A DNA stretch of 64,000 bases from UBA974 sp002292405 (GTDB taxonomy: Bacteria; Bacteroidota; Bacteroidia; Flavobacteriales_D; Sanyastnellaceae): the NCBI GenBank assembly GCA_943842425.1, contig CALTBR010000002.1:500483-564482 (forward strand), in the 5' to 3' direction. Every line of letters begins with the position of its first letter. Within the stretch, counting starts at the first letter, position 1. Below, piece after piece: positions 9,001 to 16,672 of the stretch. Both the position numbers and the translations under genes were made by a program. The notes beneath the pieces were generated by a model that did not search any database, was not told where the DNA came from, and saw nothing but the letters and a program-made list of their open reading frames with translations.

Positions 9001-10514
9001 CTCGATTTGAGCATTTTTAATACAAGGGCTCCCATGGCTTCATTTTCACCAGACCCTGTAGTGTATCCATCCTGAGCTAGAGTACCAACTTGATAAGTGT
9101 TTCCTTCTAAGGTGTATTCATATGCAACAGCCAACACCTCAGCATTATTAAGTGATTGCCTTAGGGAAATAAAGCCAAGTCTAGAGTTGTATGAATATTC
9201 TGACGGCATAAGCTTCCTCGCATTTCCAACTCTTTCGTAGTGAACACCCTGCTCAAAGCCCATATTCATCGCAACTATGGCGGCGTTCGCTCCTGAGAAA
9301 CCCATTACCTCATTGTTACTTATAAGATCTTCGAAAATATCGTTGTTTTCGTTATTTGAAGCACGGTTAGATGTGGGGTTTGTCCCTGCTCCATCGATAA
9401 GTTGAGAAATAGGTAAATTAGATGACATATAATCAGGGTGTTCACCTAAATCGGTGACTGCAATGATATTTCTAACGTCCATCGTATTGGCCTGAGTATT
9501 TACAACCCAAACCTCGATTCTATTAATATTCGCCCCTGAACTTGGCACAGGTAAGGATTTCATCGCATCGTCATATCGATTGCGGAAATACTGAGAAAGA
9601 AAATAATGTCGGTTTGCCTCGTAGTCATCAGCCCGGATATCGAAATCTTGTGTTTGGGCACCACCCTCCACCTCTATCTCCTGCCGCTCACCCTTTTGCT
9701 GAGAAAGAATCGTAGAGTTATATAGGCGACCCCATTGCGTTTCTAGCTTTAAACCAAAAAGACTCTGAGATCCCGTAATCAGCGTTCCTTGAAGCGGTAA
9801 GGAGATGTTTCCGGCCTCGATGTTTTTAAGAATATCATCTTCTTCACCTTGGAAACCAATATTCATTTGATTCTCAAAATCAAACAAAGATTCTGTATTG
9901 TACTGGGTGCCTAGTTCAATTTTATCTCCAATTTTACCTGAAATATTCAACTGTATTCTTTGATCAAAGTCAAACGTAGTGACCCTCCTTTGCTGTTCTG
10001 GAATCCTTGGGTTTTCAGTGTTAGAACTATTTAAACCAAAAGTAATCTCAGCAGTTCCCTGAGGAATGATTTCTATCTCATTTGTTCCGAAAAGCATTTC
10101 GAAAAGCTCGCTATCTATTTCAAGTTTAGGAGCGAATCCCCTAGTCGCATCATCGTCATCTTCTTGCAATTGATCCCAAAACTCCGATAAATTACCAGAC
10201 ATATCATAATCTAAGAACTCGTCCAAAGTGAAAAGGGAACCAGGTCGAAATTCAAGCGTATCACCTATGGTTTGTTCTACTATATATTGACCTGAAACAG
10301 GATCGTACACAACACCATACTGGAAATTTTCAGGCCAGTCAAGTGAGATGCCACCGGGGAATTCTACGGGATTGTATGCGTCTTCACCACCATGAGGAAA
10401 AGGAAGGTCGATTTCTGTTGTATCTAGTTCTGTATCAGATGTTTGAGCGTAGGTAGAAATGCTGCAAACAAATGCCGCAACCACACACAAAATTGATATG
10501 CCCTTTATTTTCAC
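3069..10514 (-). CDS. sprA: T9SS translocon protein SprA (Sov)
   Basis: A giant protein of about 2480 residues, the usual size of SprA/Sov, the outer-membrane beta-barrel pore of the type IX secretion system. A signal peptide (KIKGISILCVVAAFVCSIS, then TYAQ) begins the protein. The N-terminal part has the SprA motif with TQYNTESLFDFENQMNIGF, a feature repeated in the family, and the C-terminus ends in a beta strand (SGVAIRFNLTQ). A Gly/Ser/Arg/Asp-rich low-complexity stretch lies at roughly residues 1660-1715. The start is ambiguous: GTG 10514 gives a standard signal peptide, whereas TTG 10544 overlaps the ruvA stop (TTGA) and adds ten polar residues. Co-transcription with ruvA and gcvH is likely. 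It would export the sorting-domain proteins found elsewhere in this window. Confidence 0.95.
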   Translation of the reverse strand: MKIKGISILCVVAAFVCSISTYAQTSDTELDTTEIDLPFPHGGEDAYNPVEFPGGISLDWPENFQYGVVYDPVSGQYIVEQTIGDTLEFRPGSLFTLDEFLDYDMSGNLSEFWDQLQEDDDDATRGFAPKLEIDSELFEMLFGTNEIEIIPQGTAEITFGLNSSNTENPRIPEQQRRVTTFDFDQRIQLNISGKIGDKIELGTQYNTESLFDFENQMNIGFQGEEDDILKNIEAGNISLPLQGTLITGSQSLFGLKLETQWGRLYNSTILSQQKGERQEIEVEGGAQTQDFDIRADDYEANRHYFLSQYFRNRYDDAMKSLPVPSSGANINRIEVWVVNTQANTMDVRNIIAVTDLGEHPDYMSSNLPISQLIDGAGTNPTSNRASNNENNDIFEDLISNNEVMGFSGANAAIVAMNMGFEQGVHYERVGNARKLMPSEYSYNSRLGFISLRQSLNNAEVLAVAYEYTLEGNTYQVGTLAQDGYTTGSGENEAMGALVLKMLKSSITQLDLNNGDPSPLWECMMKNVYSMRAFGVSQEEFRLDVWYNDPSTGVDLNYIPRDPLDGTLLLQLLGLDRMDINTMPNPDGVFDYIDNAATNGGTINSQNGRIFFPSIEPFGDNLREVILDRVSDPNLAESLIQTLVFDPLYDSTKTAAQQIPTLNRYHIKGTFQSQSSSEIALNALNVPEGSVTVTAGGVRLVENRDYTVDYNLGRVRIINDGLLESGQTIRVSLESNSLFNIQTKTLLGTRFDYIASDDFTFGATFLNMRERPLTQKVNIGDEPVNNTILGTDFTWQTESRFLTELVDKLPFYETTATSTLDISAEGAYLIPGHSRAIGEEGNAYIDDFEGSQSTIDIRSVSRWFLASTPKHQNDLFPEAAFEDTLLYGYNRAAMSWYTIDPIFYSGNGLQDGQVSDEVRQDHNMRQILEQEIFPNRDYQPGTPRNIPTFDLSFWPSERGPYNYETADGTSGYSAGFSENGDLVEPSSRWGGIQRALTTTDFESANIEYIQFWVMDPFNDDSENSTGGDIYFNLGNVSEDILNDSQLEFENGLPSATSPDLPTDTSSWAIYPDPSTFNVVNAFDNASGNYALQDVGLDGMNSATEREHFSDWLGDLEGSGVLSPEAYAAIENDPSGDDFRYFRTPTSQALEEDIIQRYKYFSLYEGNSNTESPDGYPITSTTMPNSEDINEDITLSTIESYYQYKISLRPSDLGEANVGNNYITDVFETLSQSASSNEQKPIKWYQFKIPVREYQKQIGSISDFRSIRFMRVFMKGWSQPVTLRFARMELVRGEWRKYDGSLAGEQEIEPTDPSSTSFNISAVNVEENGNREPVAYVTPPGIIREIDVATTNQRRLNEQSLAMEVCNLIDGDARAAYRNINYDMRMYKRMRMYFHAEPGPDGTTLNDGDITAFVRLGSDFDNNYYEYEIPLSVTPWYTVDEDMIWPMANNMDIELQKLQSLKINRPVGQPIFQEYTEYDGVARMSVKGNPNLANVVTVMIGIRNPDKDSNVFPYSDDGLNKCAVVWANELRLSDFNEEGGWAAVARVNATLADLGNVSVAANMSTPGWGGLEQRVQERSRETIRGIDANGTIQIGKLLPQKLGISLPMYMGYSEQVSTPQFDPLSPDIELEDLELSPERLNKTQEVDRLRSINFSSIKISPQFNSGGGSSGSRDRNSRSNDTKSKSGDSMGALGGSMGGRGGASGGPGGRGGSSSSGPLSFLKISNFTGNYSFNEVYRRDINTEFQLNVEHRGGLAYNWQNRPKQHKPFSNIKFIRETEIFKFLKDFNFYLLPKQVSMNTQMERVYQTSRVRNNTEDLLGVQTNLLIQTQVLKSWNWNRNYSMKYDLTQALKFDYTGQASALIGEPAGVIPTQEEDPEGYNLYLDTVKLNLRSAGDVTTYNHNVNGSYKLPFDKIPLMDFVTGDVRYQSSFRWDRAPFAQDTLGATIQNSRNLSLNGQANLLKLYNRVPFLKEINNKRPKRPSSRNVSNQSRDGFGEIEDEEEKDKIEINPIEHILRFAMGLQSISGTFSRNEGIMLPGFAETSRYGGFDENLESPGLLFLIGHQNTDVFGDKNSDFAMDAAANGWLVQAPYLNQQYTESFTENFNVRVNLEPIKHFKIELTANRSTSRNHQSFFRYDEDIDDWIYESPNETGNFTATVMSWPTTFMNDDEEYNSEIWDDLLLSRLIISSRLNEETFNLDEPNPTGYYQGWGPTSQDVAIPAFMSAYLGIDPSTVPLDVFKAPVAPNWRITYDGLSKIPSLKKTFKRFNLSHSYRSTMSTSYTTNLQYEEDENGLPTIEDNGDYSNWISQRQFNTVSISEQLSPLIGLDMTIKTASDNEPQVKVELTRDRNISFGLANYQITETKSKGIVIGVGYKFADVRNPFMKTYGKLPIKMFKETDFLIRCDINIRDNSTVIRKMVERQNQVTAGQTLVSIKLSGDLEISDKITLRAFYDQQITKAKISTSFNTSNINSGVAIRFNLTQ

Positions 10515-10540
10515 GAGTTCAGTCCTGTGTTCAGTCTTGT

Positions 10541-11134
10541 TCAAAGCTTCTGTAACGCCTGTTTAATCAAAGCTTCCAACGAATAATCGTTATCTGCTTT
10601 ATCTAAAATCTGCTCGAGGGTTTTCTCAACACGAGACTGATCAAACCCTAAAGTAGTCAGTGCCATTAACGCTTCATTCTTCAAGGTATTGTGCTGAAAA
10701 GATATTTCTGACTTCGCTCCGCCACCACCGGTTGAGACACCAACTTTATCTCTCAGGTCAATTATTATTCTTTGGGCTGTTTTAGCGCCAATACCCTTCA
10801 CTTTTTTCATCGCATCTACATCACCTGAAGCGATCACTTCAGAAGCAGTAGCAGAATCCATAGCTGACAATATTAAACGAGCTGTGTTTGCACCGACTCC
10901 ACTAACACTAATTAAAAGAAGAAACATGCTTCGTTCCTCTTTAGTAGCAAATCCATATAATGTTTGAGAATCTTCTCTAACTACCATATGAATATTTAGA
11001 AAAAGGGTCTCATCGTCAGGTAGAGCTTCAAAAGTGGTAAGGCTTATAGATACTAAATATCCTACACCTCCACACTCAATGACAATGTGGGTAGGATGCT
11101 TTTCAATAAGCCTTCCATTTAAATGATGTATCAT
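10541..11134 (-). CDS. ruvA: Holliday junction branch migration protein RuvA
   Basis: A 197-residue protein with the RuvA layout: N-terminal OB fold (from MIHHLNGRLIEKHPTHIVI), two helix-hairpin-helix motifs (near LLISVSGVGANTARLIL and VKGIGAKTAQRIIIDL), a short linker rich in Gly, and a C-terminal UBA-like domain (LMALTTLGFDQSRVEKTL) that contacts RuvB. It binds four-way junctions and loads the RuvB motor, whose gene lies at 35-36 kb in this window. The ATG overlaps the maeB stop (ATGA), and its own stop overlaps the possible TTG start of sprA. Confidence 0.96.
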   Translation of the reverse strand: MIHHLNGRLIEKHPTHIVIECGGVGYLVSISLTTFEALPDDETLFLNIHMVVREDSQTLYGFATKEERSMFLLLISVSGVGANTARLILSAMDSATASEVIASGDVDAMKKVKGIGAKTAQRIIIDLRDKVGVSTGGGGAKSEISFQHNTLKNEALMALTTLGFDQSRVEKTLEQILDKADNDYSLEALIKQALQKL

Positions 11135-13404
11135 GATTGCGACTTATTATGAGCGTCTACCACAGCGAGTCTCACCATATCTACAATTTCCTTTGCAGAG
11201 GATCCCATTTGAAGAATATGTACTGACTTCTTCATCCCTAAGAGGACAGGTCCCTGAGCTTCAACACCTCCCATTTCTTTAAGAAGTTTATACGAGATAT
11301 TTCCCGCAGAAAGATTGGGGAAAATAAGAATGTTTACTTTTCGTTGGTTAAGTACCGAGAACGAGAAGCTCTCTGCAAGCATCTCCTGATTTATTGCAAA
11401 ATTTGCCTGAATTTCACCATCCACAATTAAGTCTGGGTGATCTCTATGTAATATCGCTGTTGCATTTGACATCTTTTCAGCATCATCACCTTTAGATGAC
11501 CCGAAATTAGAATAGCTGAGTAGAGCAATACGAGGCACAATTCTAAGTCTCTTTACCGCCTCAGCCATGAGCAATGTAATATCAACAATCTCCTCAGCTG
11601 TAGGGTTCACGTTAACTGTAGTATCTGCAAAGAACATCGGTCCTTGATGGGTCTGCATGATATACATGCCTGCAACTTTAGAGACACCTTCTGCCTTTCC
11701 AATGACCTGCAGAGCTGGCCTAATCACACGGGGATAATTTCTTGTAAGCCCTGAAACAAGAGCATCAGCCTCACCCGTTTCCACTAACATAGCTCCAAAG
11801 TAATTTCGCCTGCGCATAGCACGTTCAGCCTCTAATAGAGTTAATCCATGACGCTTTCTTTTTTCATGCAATATCTCCCCAAATACTTTTCTCTTTTCAG
11901 CATGATCTTGATCACGAGGATCAAATATTGTTGCTGACGCTAGTGCTAAGTTATTCTCTTCTATTAGTGAAGTAATAATATGCTTACGACCTATTAAAAT
12001 AGGGTGGGCAATACCCTCTTCAACTGCCTGTTCAGCAGCTTTCAGCACTTTATAATGTTCCGCTTCCGCAAACACAACTCGTTTGGGATTTTTTGAAGCC
12101 CTCTCGCTAAGTGACATCGAAAAATTCGACGCCTGACCTAGCCTATTTAACAGCATTGTATCATAGGCATCCCAATCCTCAATAGACTCACGTGCTATTC
12201 CAGAATCCATTGCGGCTTTTGCAACAGCAGGGGCAATAGCGGTAATCAATCGTGGATCAAGTGGCTTAGGAATAATTAAGTTACGCCCGAAAAACAGTGA
12301 CTGTTCATCGTAAGCCTCGCTCACCTCATCCGGCACAGTCTCTTTCGCAAGGTTCGCAATGGCTTGTACAGCCGCTAGCTTCATAGCATCGTTAATCCCT
12401 GTAGCTCTAACATCTAGTGCTCCTCGGAAAATAAATGGAAAACCTAAAACGTTATTTACTTGATTCGGATAATCGCTACGTCCAGTAGCCATAATGATAT
12501 CTTCTCTTGCTTCAATCGCTTCTTTGTATGGAATCTCCGGATCTGGATTTGCCAGTGCAAACACAATGGGGTCAGACCCCATCTCCTTAATCATACCACC
12601 TGTAACAAGCCCCCCTTTACTAAGCCCTAAAAATACATCTGCACCTTTCATTGCATCAGCTAGAGACTCGTAAGATTTTTCAGTCGCGAATCTTTGCTTA
12701 CGCTCACCTAGTCCTTCTCTTCCTGAATGAACATGACCTATTGAGTCGAAAACGGCAATATTTTCGAGGGTAAGACCTAACTGAATATACAGATCAAGGC
12801 AAGACATCGCTGCTGCTCCAGCTCCACTAACTACAACTCTAACATCCTCTATTCTTTTCTCAGTTAGCTCTAATGCATTCAAAAGCGCAGCAGAAGAAAT
12901 AATGGCAGTACCATGCTGATCATCGTGCATTACTGGAATATCTAACTCCTCTTTCAATCGACGTTCAATCTCAAAGGCCTCAGGTGCCTTAATATCCTCA
13001 AGATTAATCCCTCCAAAAGTAGGAGCGATTGCCTTCACCGTTGAAATAAAATGTTCTACATCAGTAACATCTAGCTCAATATCGAAAACATCAATATCTG
13101 CAAACACTTTAAAAAGCACTGCTTTTCCTTCCATAACTGGTTTACTCGCCTCAGGACCTATATCTCCAAGTCCTAAAACTGCAGTTCCGTTACTAATTAC
13201 TGCCACAAGATTTCCTTTAGCCGTGTACTTGTATACGTCCTCCTTTTTCTCTGAAATAGCAATACATGGTTCGGCTACTCCTGGGCTATAGGCGAGCGAT
13301 AAATCTCTCTGAGAGCTGAACGGCTTAGTAGGATTTACCTCAATCTTCCCCTTCCTACCCCTCGAATGATAATCGAGAGATTCTTGTTTATTCGGTGCGT
13401 GCAT
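11131..13404 (-). CDS. maeB: NADP-dependent malic enzyme with phosphotransacetylase-like domain
   Basis: A 757-residue fusion typical of MaeB. The malic enzyme half (about residues 1-430) has SLAYSPGVAEPC, the metal-binding MHDDQHGTAI motif and a GAGAAAMSCLDLY nucleotide-binding turn. The second half (about 440-757) is a phosphate acetyl/butyryltransferase-like domain (VVFAEAEHYKVLKAA, then MQTHQGPMFFADTTVNVNP) that in this family is usually regulatory and inactive as an enzyme. It converts malate to pyruvate, producing CO2 and NADPH. It heads the chain maeB-ruvA-sprA; a tandem AAGAGAAGT repeat lies in its leader. Confidence 0.96.
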   Translation of the reverse strand: MHAPNKQESLDYHSRGRKGKIEVNPTKPFSSQRDLSLAYSPGVAEPCIAISEKKEDVYKYTAKGNLVAVISNGTAVLGLGDIGPEASKPVMEGKAVLFKVFADIDVFDIELDVTDVEHFISTVKAIAPTFGGINLEDIKAPEAFEIERRLKEELDIPVMHDDQHGTAIISSAALLNALELTEKRIEDVRVVVSGAGAAAMSCLDLYIQLGLTLENIAVFDSIGHVHSGREGLGERKQRFATEKSYESLADAMKGADVFLGLSKGGLVTGGMIKEMGSDPIVFALANPDPEIPYKEAIEAREDIIMATGRSDYPNQVNNVLGFPFIFRGALDVRATGINDAMKLAAVQAIANLAKETVPDEVSEAYDEQSLFFGRNLIIPKPLDPRLITAIAPAVAKAAMDSGIARESIEDWDAYDTMLLNRLGQASNFSMSLSERASKNPKRVVFAEAEHYKVLKAAEQAVEEGIAHPILIGRKHIITSLIEENNLALASATIFDPRDQDHAEKRKVFGEILHEKRKRHGLTLLEAERAMRRRNYFGAMLVETGEADALVSGLTRNYPRVIRPALQVIGKAEGVSKVAGMYIMQTHQGPMFFADTTVNVNPTAEEIVDITLLMAEAVKRLRIVPRIALLSYSNFGSSKGDDAEKMSNATAILHRDHPDLIVDGEIQANFAINQEMLAESFSFSVLNQRKVNILIFPNLSAGNISYKLLKEMGGVEAQGPVLLGMKKSVHILQMGSSAKEIVDMVRLAVVDAHNKSQS

Positions 13405-13415
13405 CTTGAGTAACT

Positions 13416-13456
13416 ACTTCTCTTACTTCTCTTACTTCTCTTATCAAACTTCTCTT
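13416..13456 (-). repeat. Purine-rich AAGAGAAGT short repeat in maeB leader
   Basis: On the plus strand the 9-mer ACTTCTCTT occurs three times in perfect tandem (13416-13424, 13425-13433, 13434-13442) and a fourth time after a 5-base gap (13448-13456). On the minus strand this makes a purine-rich AAGAGAAGT tract about 12 to 50 bases before the maeB ATG, and the last copy touches the stop codon of the upstream gene. It may be a slippage-prone leader element; function unknown. Confidence 0.85.
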
Positions 13457-14255
13457 ATCTAACGACCACAAATCTCTCTGTGCGAACAGCAATTCCATTA
13501 ATTTCAAGTGTGCAAAAGCAAAGCCCTTGTGTCAATTTCTCTGAATGTATTGCAACCTTTCCACTTAGAACAAGACCGCTCTCGCGCATTATCTCCTTCC
13601 CCGCTAAGTCCCTAAAAACAAGATCACATACGTCGCCTGTGCGAATATGATAATCTAGCCATCCTGTTCCTTCTATAGGATTAGGGTACACTGTCCCTAT
13701 TGATGAAATATCGAGGTTACCGGGCTCATTTTCAATCGCTGATGTTGCAGTGACCACATATGTGATTTGATGACATGAACCGGCGTCAATATCGCCAACT
13801 GGGTGAAAACAATATTCAAATGTTGTTGTACCTAAAACATTGTGAGGATAGTAATACGCAATGAATGTTGTATCAGTAGCTCCAGATTGAAGGTTAACAA
13901 GGAGAGATGCATTTGATGAGGAGGCGTCTGTGCCATAGTTATAACACAGAGGTCCCCAACAAAATTTTTCATAAGCTCCCTCAACAGGATTCTCTGGCAA
14001 TGATTGAACGTAAGGGTAGTTATATGGAGATACTGTATCTATGAAACTTCGAGTGCACATTAGAATCTGTTCTGAATCTAATTCGTTCAGAACATCCCAA
14101 TGCACAGAAATTTCACCCGAATGTAATTCATTAAGTGTATCTAGTGCAGCAAAAATCGTGTCTGAAGGAGCGATGATTGTGGGTTGGGCTGCAATGGCTC
14201 CGACAAGTAAAAATGTCGAGGCCAGAATAATCGATTTGAGTTTGGTATAAAACAT
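13455..14255 (-). CDS. Secreted protein of unknown function with T9SS C-terminal sorting domain
   Basis: 266 residues. A signal peptide (ends near GAIAAQ, residue 24) is followed by a central beta-rich region with several cysteines (CTRSF, FCWGPLCYNYG, EYCFHP, GSCHQ) and a C-terminal type A sorting domain starting near VYPNPIEGTG and ending ERFVVVR. It should therefore cross the outer membrane through the T9SS and be released or anchored at the surface. The central region resembles a short Ig-like or beta-sandwich secreted domain, but I do not recognise a named family. It is divergent from the TlpA gene and borders the redox-themed cluster. Confidence 0.8.
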   Translation of the reverse strand: MFYTKLKSIILASTFLLVGAIAAQPTIIAPSDTIFAALDTLNELHSGEISVHWDVLNELDSEQILMCTRSFIDTVSPYNYPYVQSLPENPVEGAYEKFCWGPLCYNYGTDASSSNASLLVNLQSGATDTTFIAYYYPHNVLGTTTFEYCFHPVGDIDAGSCHQITYVVTATSAIENEPGNLDISSIGTVYPNPIEGTGWLDYHIRTGDVCDLVFRDLAGKEIMRESGLVLSGKVAIHSEKLTQGLCFCTLEINGIAVRTERFVVVR

Positions 14256-14327
14256 GAGTACGAAGGTAATACATTCCGTTTATCGAGAAAGCCGTTTCTT
14301 TGTCGCACCTATTAGAAATTTTAAACG

Positions 14328-14849
14328 ATGAATTTTAACTTCTATAAAACCTCTAGCCCAGTGAAAAGCATCTTGCTAGCTGGGGTTTTTGTTTCATTAA
14401 TGACTGTTGATGCATATGCACAGTCTATCCCTTCTGTTAAACTCAAAGATCTCACTGGATCAATCATTGATACTGGAACGATAGAAAACGATGGCAATCC
14501 CATTGTTATTTGCTTCTGGGCTACATGGTGTAGCCCTTGTAAAAGAGAGCTAAATACCTATATGGATTATTACGGGGATTGGCAAGATGAAACTGGGGTT
14601 AAAATAGTGGCCGTAAGCATCGATGATAGCCGCTCTACAAATAGAGTATCACCGTATATCATGAGTTCCGGATGGGAGTTTGAAATACTACTGGATCCTG
14701 CGGGAGATTTTAAACGTGCTATGCAGGTGATGAATGTTCCACATACATTCTTGTATAATGGTAACGGGGAGTTGGTTTGGTCACATAACAACTACGCCGA
14801 AGGAGACGAAGAAGAATTGTATGAAGAACTACTTAAGTTAGTCGACTAA
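14328..14849 (+). CDS. TlpA-like periplasmic thioredoxin-fold protein
   Basis: 173 residues. A hydrophobic export signal ends near DAYAQ (residue 31). A thioredoxin-fold domain follows with the active site WCSPC (C68 and C71) inside FWATWCSPCKRE, and the conserved cis-proline region MNVPHTFLYNGNGELVW. TlpA/ResA-type proteins reduce disulfides in the envelope, often for cytochrome c or secreted proteins. The stop is two bases before the next ATG, so it is transcribed with the DUF6029 protein. Its natural partner is unknown. Confidence 0.9.
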   Translation: MNFNFYKTSSPVKSILLAGVFVSLMTVDAYAQSIPSVKLKDLTGSIIDTGTIENDGNPIVICFWATWCSPCKRELNTYMDYYGDWQDETGVKIVAVSIDDSRSTNRVSPYIMSSGWEFEILLDPAGDFKRAMQVMNVPHTFLYNGNGELVWSHNNYAEGDEEELYEELLKLVD

Positions 14850-14851
14850 GC

Positions 14852-16558
14852 ATGAAGCATTTTATCGCATTTTTTACTTTGGGAATGCTACTTAATGGTA
14901 TTGTAGATGCTCAAGAAACAAGCACAGGTGTTGTCTCTGGAAATATGTCTGTTCTCTTTCAGTCATACCAGGAGGATTCTATTATAGGGGCGGTCGTTCC
15001 TCCCTCAAAATCAGGGTTTAATGCTTATTCCAATATTATTTACACTCAAGGGAATTTCTCTGCCGGATTCCGTTACGAATCCTATCTGAATAGCGTCCTA
15101 GGTTTTCCAGGTCGATTTAAAGGTTCAGGCATTGGATATAGATATGCCAGGTGGAGTGATCCCGAAATTGGTGTAGATGTGACAGTAGGTAATTTCTACG
15201 AAACATTCGGAGCAGGCGTTCTTTTAAGATCATATGAAGAAAGGAATCTAGGGTTAGATAATGCGATGGATGGTGTGCGGCTTTTACTAAGTCCAATAGA
15301 TGGCATCAATGTGAAAATGGTTTATGGAAAGCAGCGCTTAGATTTCGATAGTCGACTTATAAATAGTGATGGCATCGTTAGAGGTGTAGATGTCGAAGTA
15401 AGCTTAAACGACATCATACCCGCTCTAAAAGATTCTAAACTCAAAGTAATTCCCGGTTACTCATTTGTAAGTAGATTTCAAGATGGGGGTAACATTGTAA
15501 AGGACACACTTATTCTAGAGCTTCCAGAAAATGTTGCGGGATGGGAGTATGGGACTACTGTACATTATGGAATGTGGAAAGGAGGGATAGGTCTTACAAA
15601 GAAAATTAATGACCCTTCAGCAGATAACGGATATATATATAAAGAAGGCGAGGCTCTAATGTATTACCTCACTGGAAATATCAAAGACTTAACATTCCTC
15701 TTTCAGAGATCAACAACAGATAATATGAGCTTTAGATCAGATAGAGATTTACTTCTTTTTGATGCTCCTATTAATAACATCCCAGCAATTACAAAACCTC
15801 ATACTTATAATTTAGCCGCAACGCTATATCCATATGCAACAGTAATAAATGGAGAGTCTAGTTTCAGAGGAGAACTATACTACAGACTTAAGCGTGGATC
15901 TAAGCTAGGAGGTAAATACGGTACGAAAATGAACATTGTCTTTGCTACTTCATATAGCCTTGACACTACTCATTTAAGTGGAGTGGATGGTGTTGTTTAT
16001 GGATACCAAAGAAATAGCTGGGGGCTTGGCGACTCATTAAATGTTCAAGACATAAGCTTTGAGATTGAAAGGAAGTTTTCTAAAACTTTCAAGGCTAAGG
16101 CAATGTATATGAATCTTATTTTCAATACTCTTGCAACTCCCGTAACTACTGATTACAAGGGTCTTGTAAATGCTAATATATATGTCCTTGAAACCCAAAT
16201 ACGAACTAACAAGCGTCAAAGCCTAAGAACTGAGTTCCAAGTGTTGACTACCGGAAAGTGGAGAGATGTTGAGGGAGAGCTTATTAAACAAGACAAAGGA
16301 GATTGGGCAACTGTTGTTGCTGAATACACCTGGAGCCCCCATTGGTTTGCAAACATTACTGACCAATACAATTTTGGGAACCCCGACGAAGCAAAACGGG
16401 TCCACTATCTGTTTGGATCTGCTGGATATGTTAACGGTTCTCACAGATTAAGTATAGGATACGGAAAGCGACGAGAGGGTATCTTTTGCGTTGGGGGTGT
16501 CTGTAGGGCAGTACCCGCATCTAATGGATTAGAGGTGACATTTACCTCTAGTTTTTAA
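14852..16558 (+). CDS. DUF6029-like outer-membrane beta-barrel protein
   Basis: 568 residues with a signal peptide (ends near GIVDAQ, residue 20). The rest is a succession of amphipathic beta strands with alternating polar and aromatic residues, and the last residues (LEVTFTSSF) end in phenylalanine like an outer-membrane barrel. The early segments YSNIIYTQGNFSAGFRYESY and VGNFYETFGAGVLLRSYEE resemble the DUF6029 family found in Bacteroidota, which has no known function. It follows the TlpA gene by two bases. A porin or assembly-factor role is possible, but not shown by the sequence. Confidence 0.75.
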   Translation: MKHFIAFFTLGMLLNGIVDAQETSTGVVSGNMSVLFQSYQEDSIIGAVVPPSKSGFNAYSNIIYTQGNFSAGFRYESYLNSVLGFPGRFKGSGIGYRYARWSDPEIGVDVTVGNFYETFGAGVLLRSYEERNLGLDNAMDGVRLLLSPIDGINVKMVYGKQRLDFDSRLINSDGIVRGVDVEVSLNDIIPALKDSKLKVIPGYSFVSRFQDGGNIVKDTLILELPENVAGWEYGTTVHYGMWKGGIGLTKKINDPSADNGYIYKEGEALMYYLTGNIKDLTFLFQRSTTDNMSFRSDRDLLLFDAPINNIPAITKPHTYNLAATLYPYATVINGESSFRGELYYRLKRGSKLGGKYGTKMNIVFATSYSLDTTHLSGVDGVVYGYQRNSWGLGDSLNVQDISFEIERKFSKTFKAKAMYMNLIFNTLATPVTTDYKGLVNANIYVLETQIRTNKRQSLRTEFQVLTTGKWRDVEGELIKQDKGDWATVVAEYTWSPHWFANITDQYNFGNPDEAKRVHYLFGSAGYVNGSHRLSIGYGKRREGIFCVGGVCRAVPASNGLEVTFTSSF

Positions 16559-16672
16559 CTTAAAATAGTACATTAACAAGAGTTAAGGGTGTATAATTCA
16601 CCAAATATTCTTTAAATTAGCACCTCCTGTTCGATAAAATATTGATTTACAACTAATTTAAACCTTAATAAT

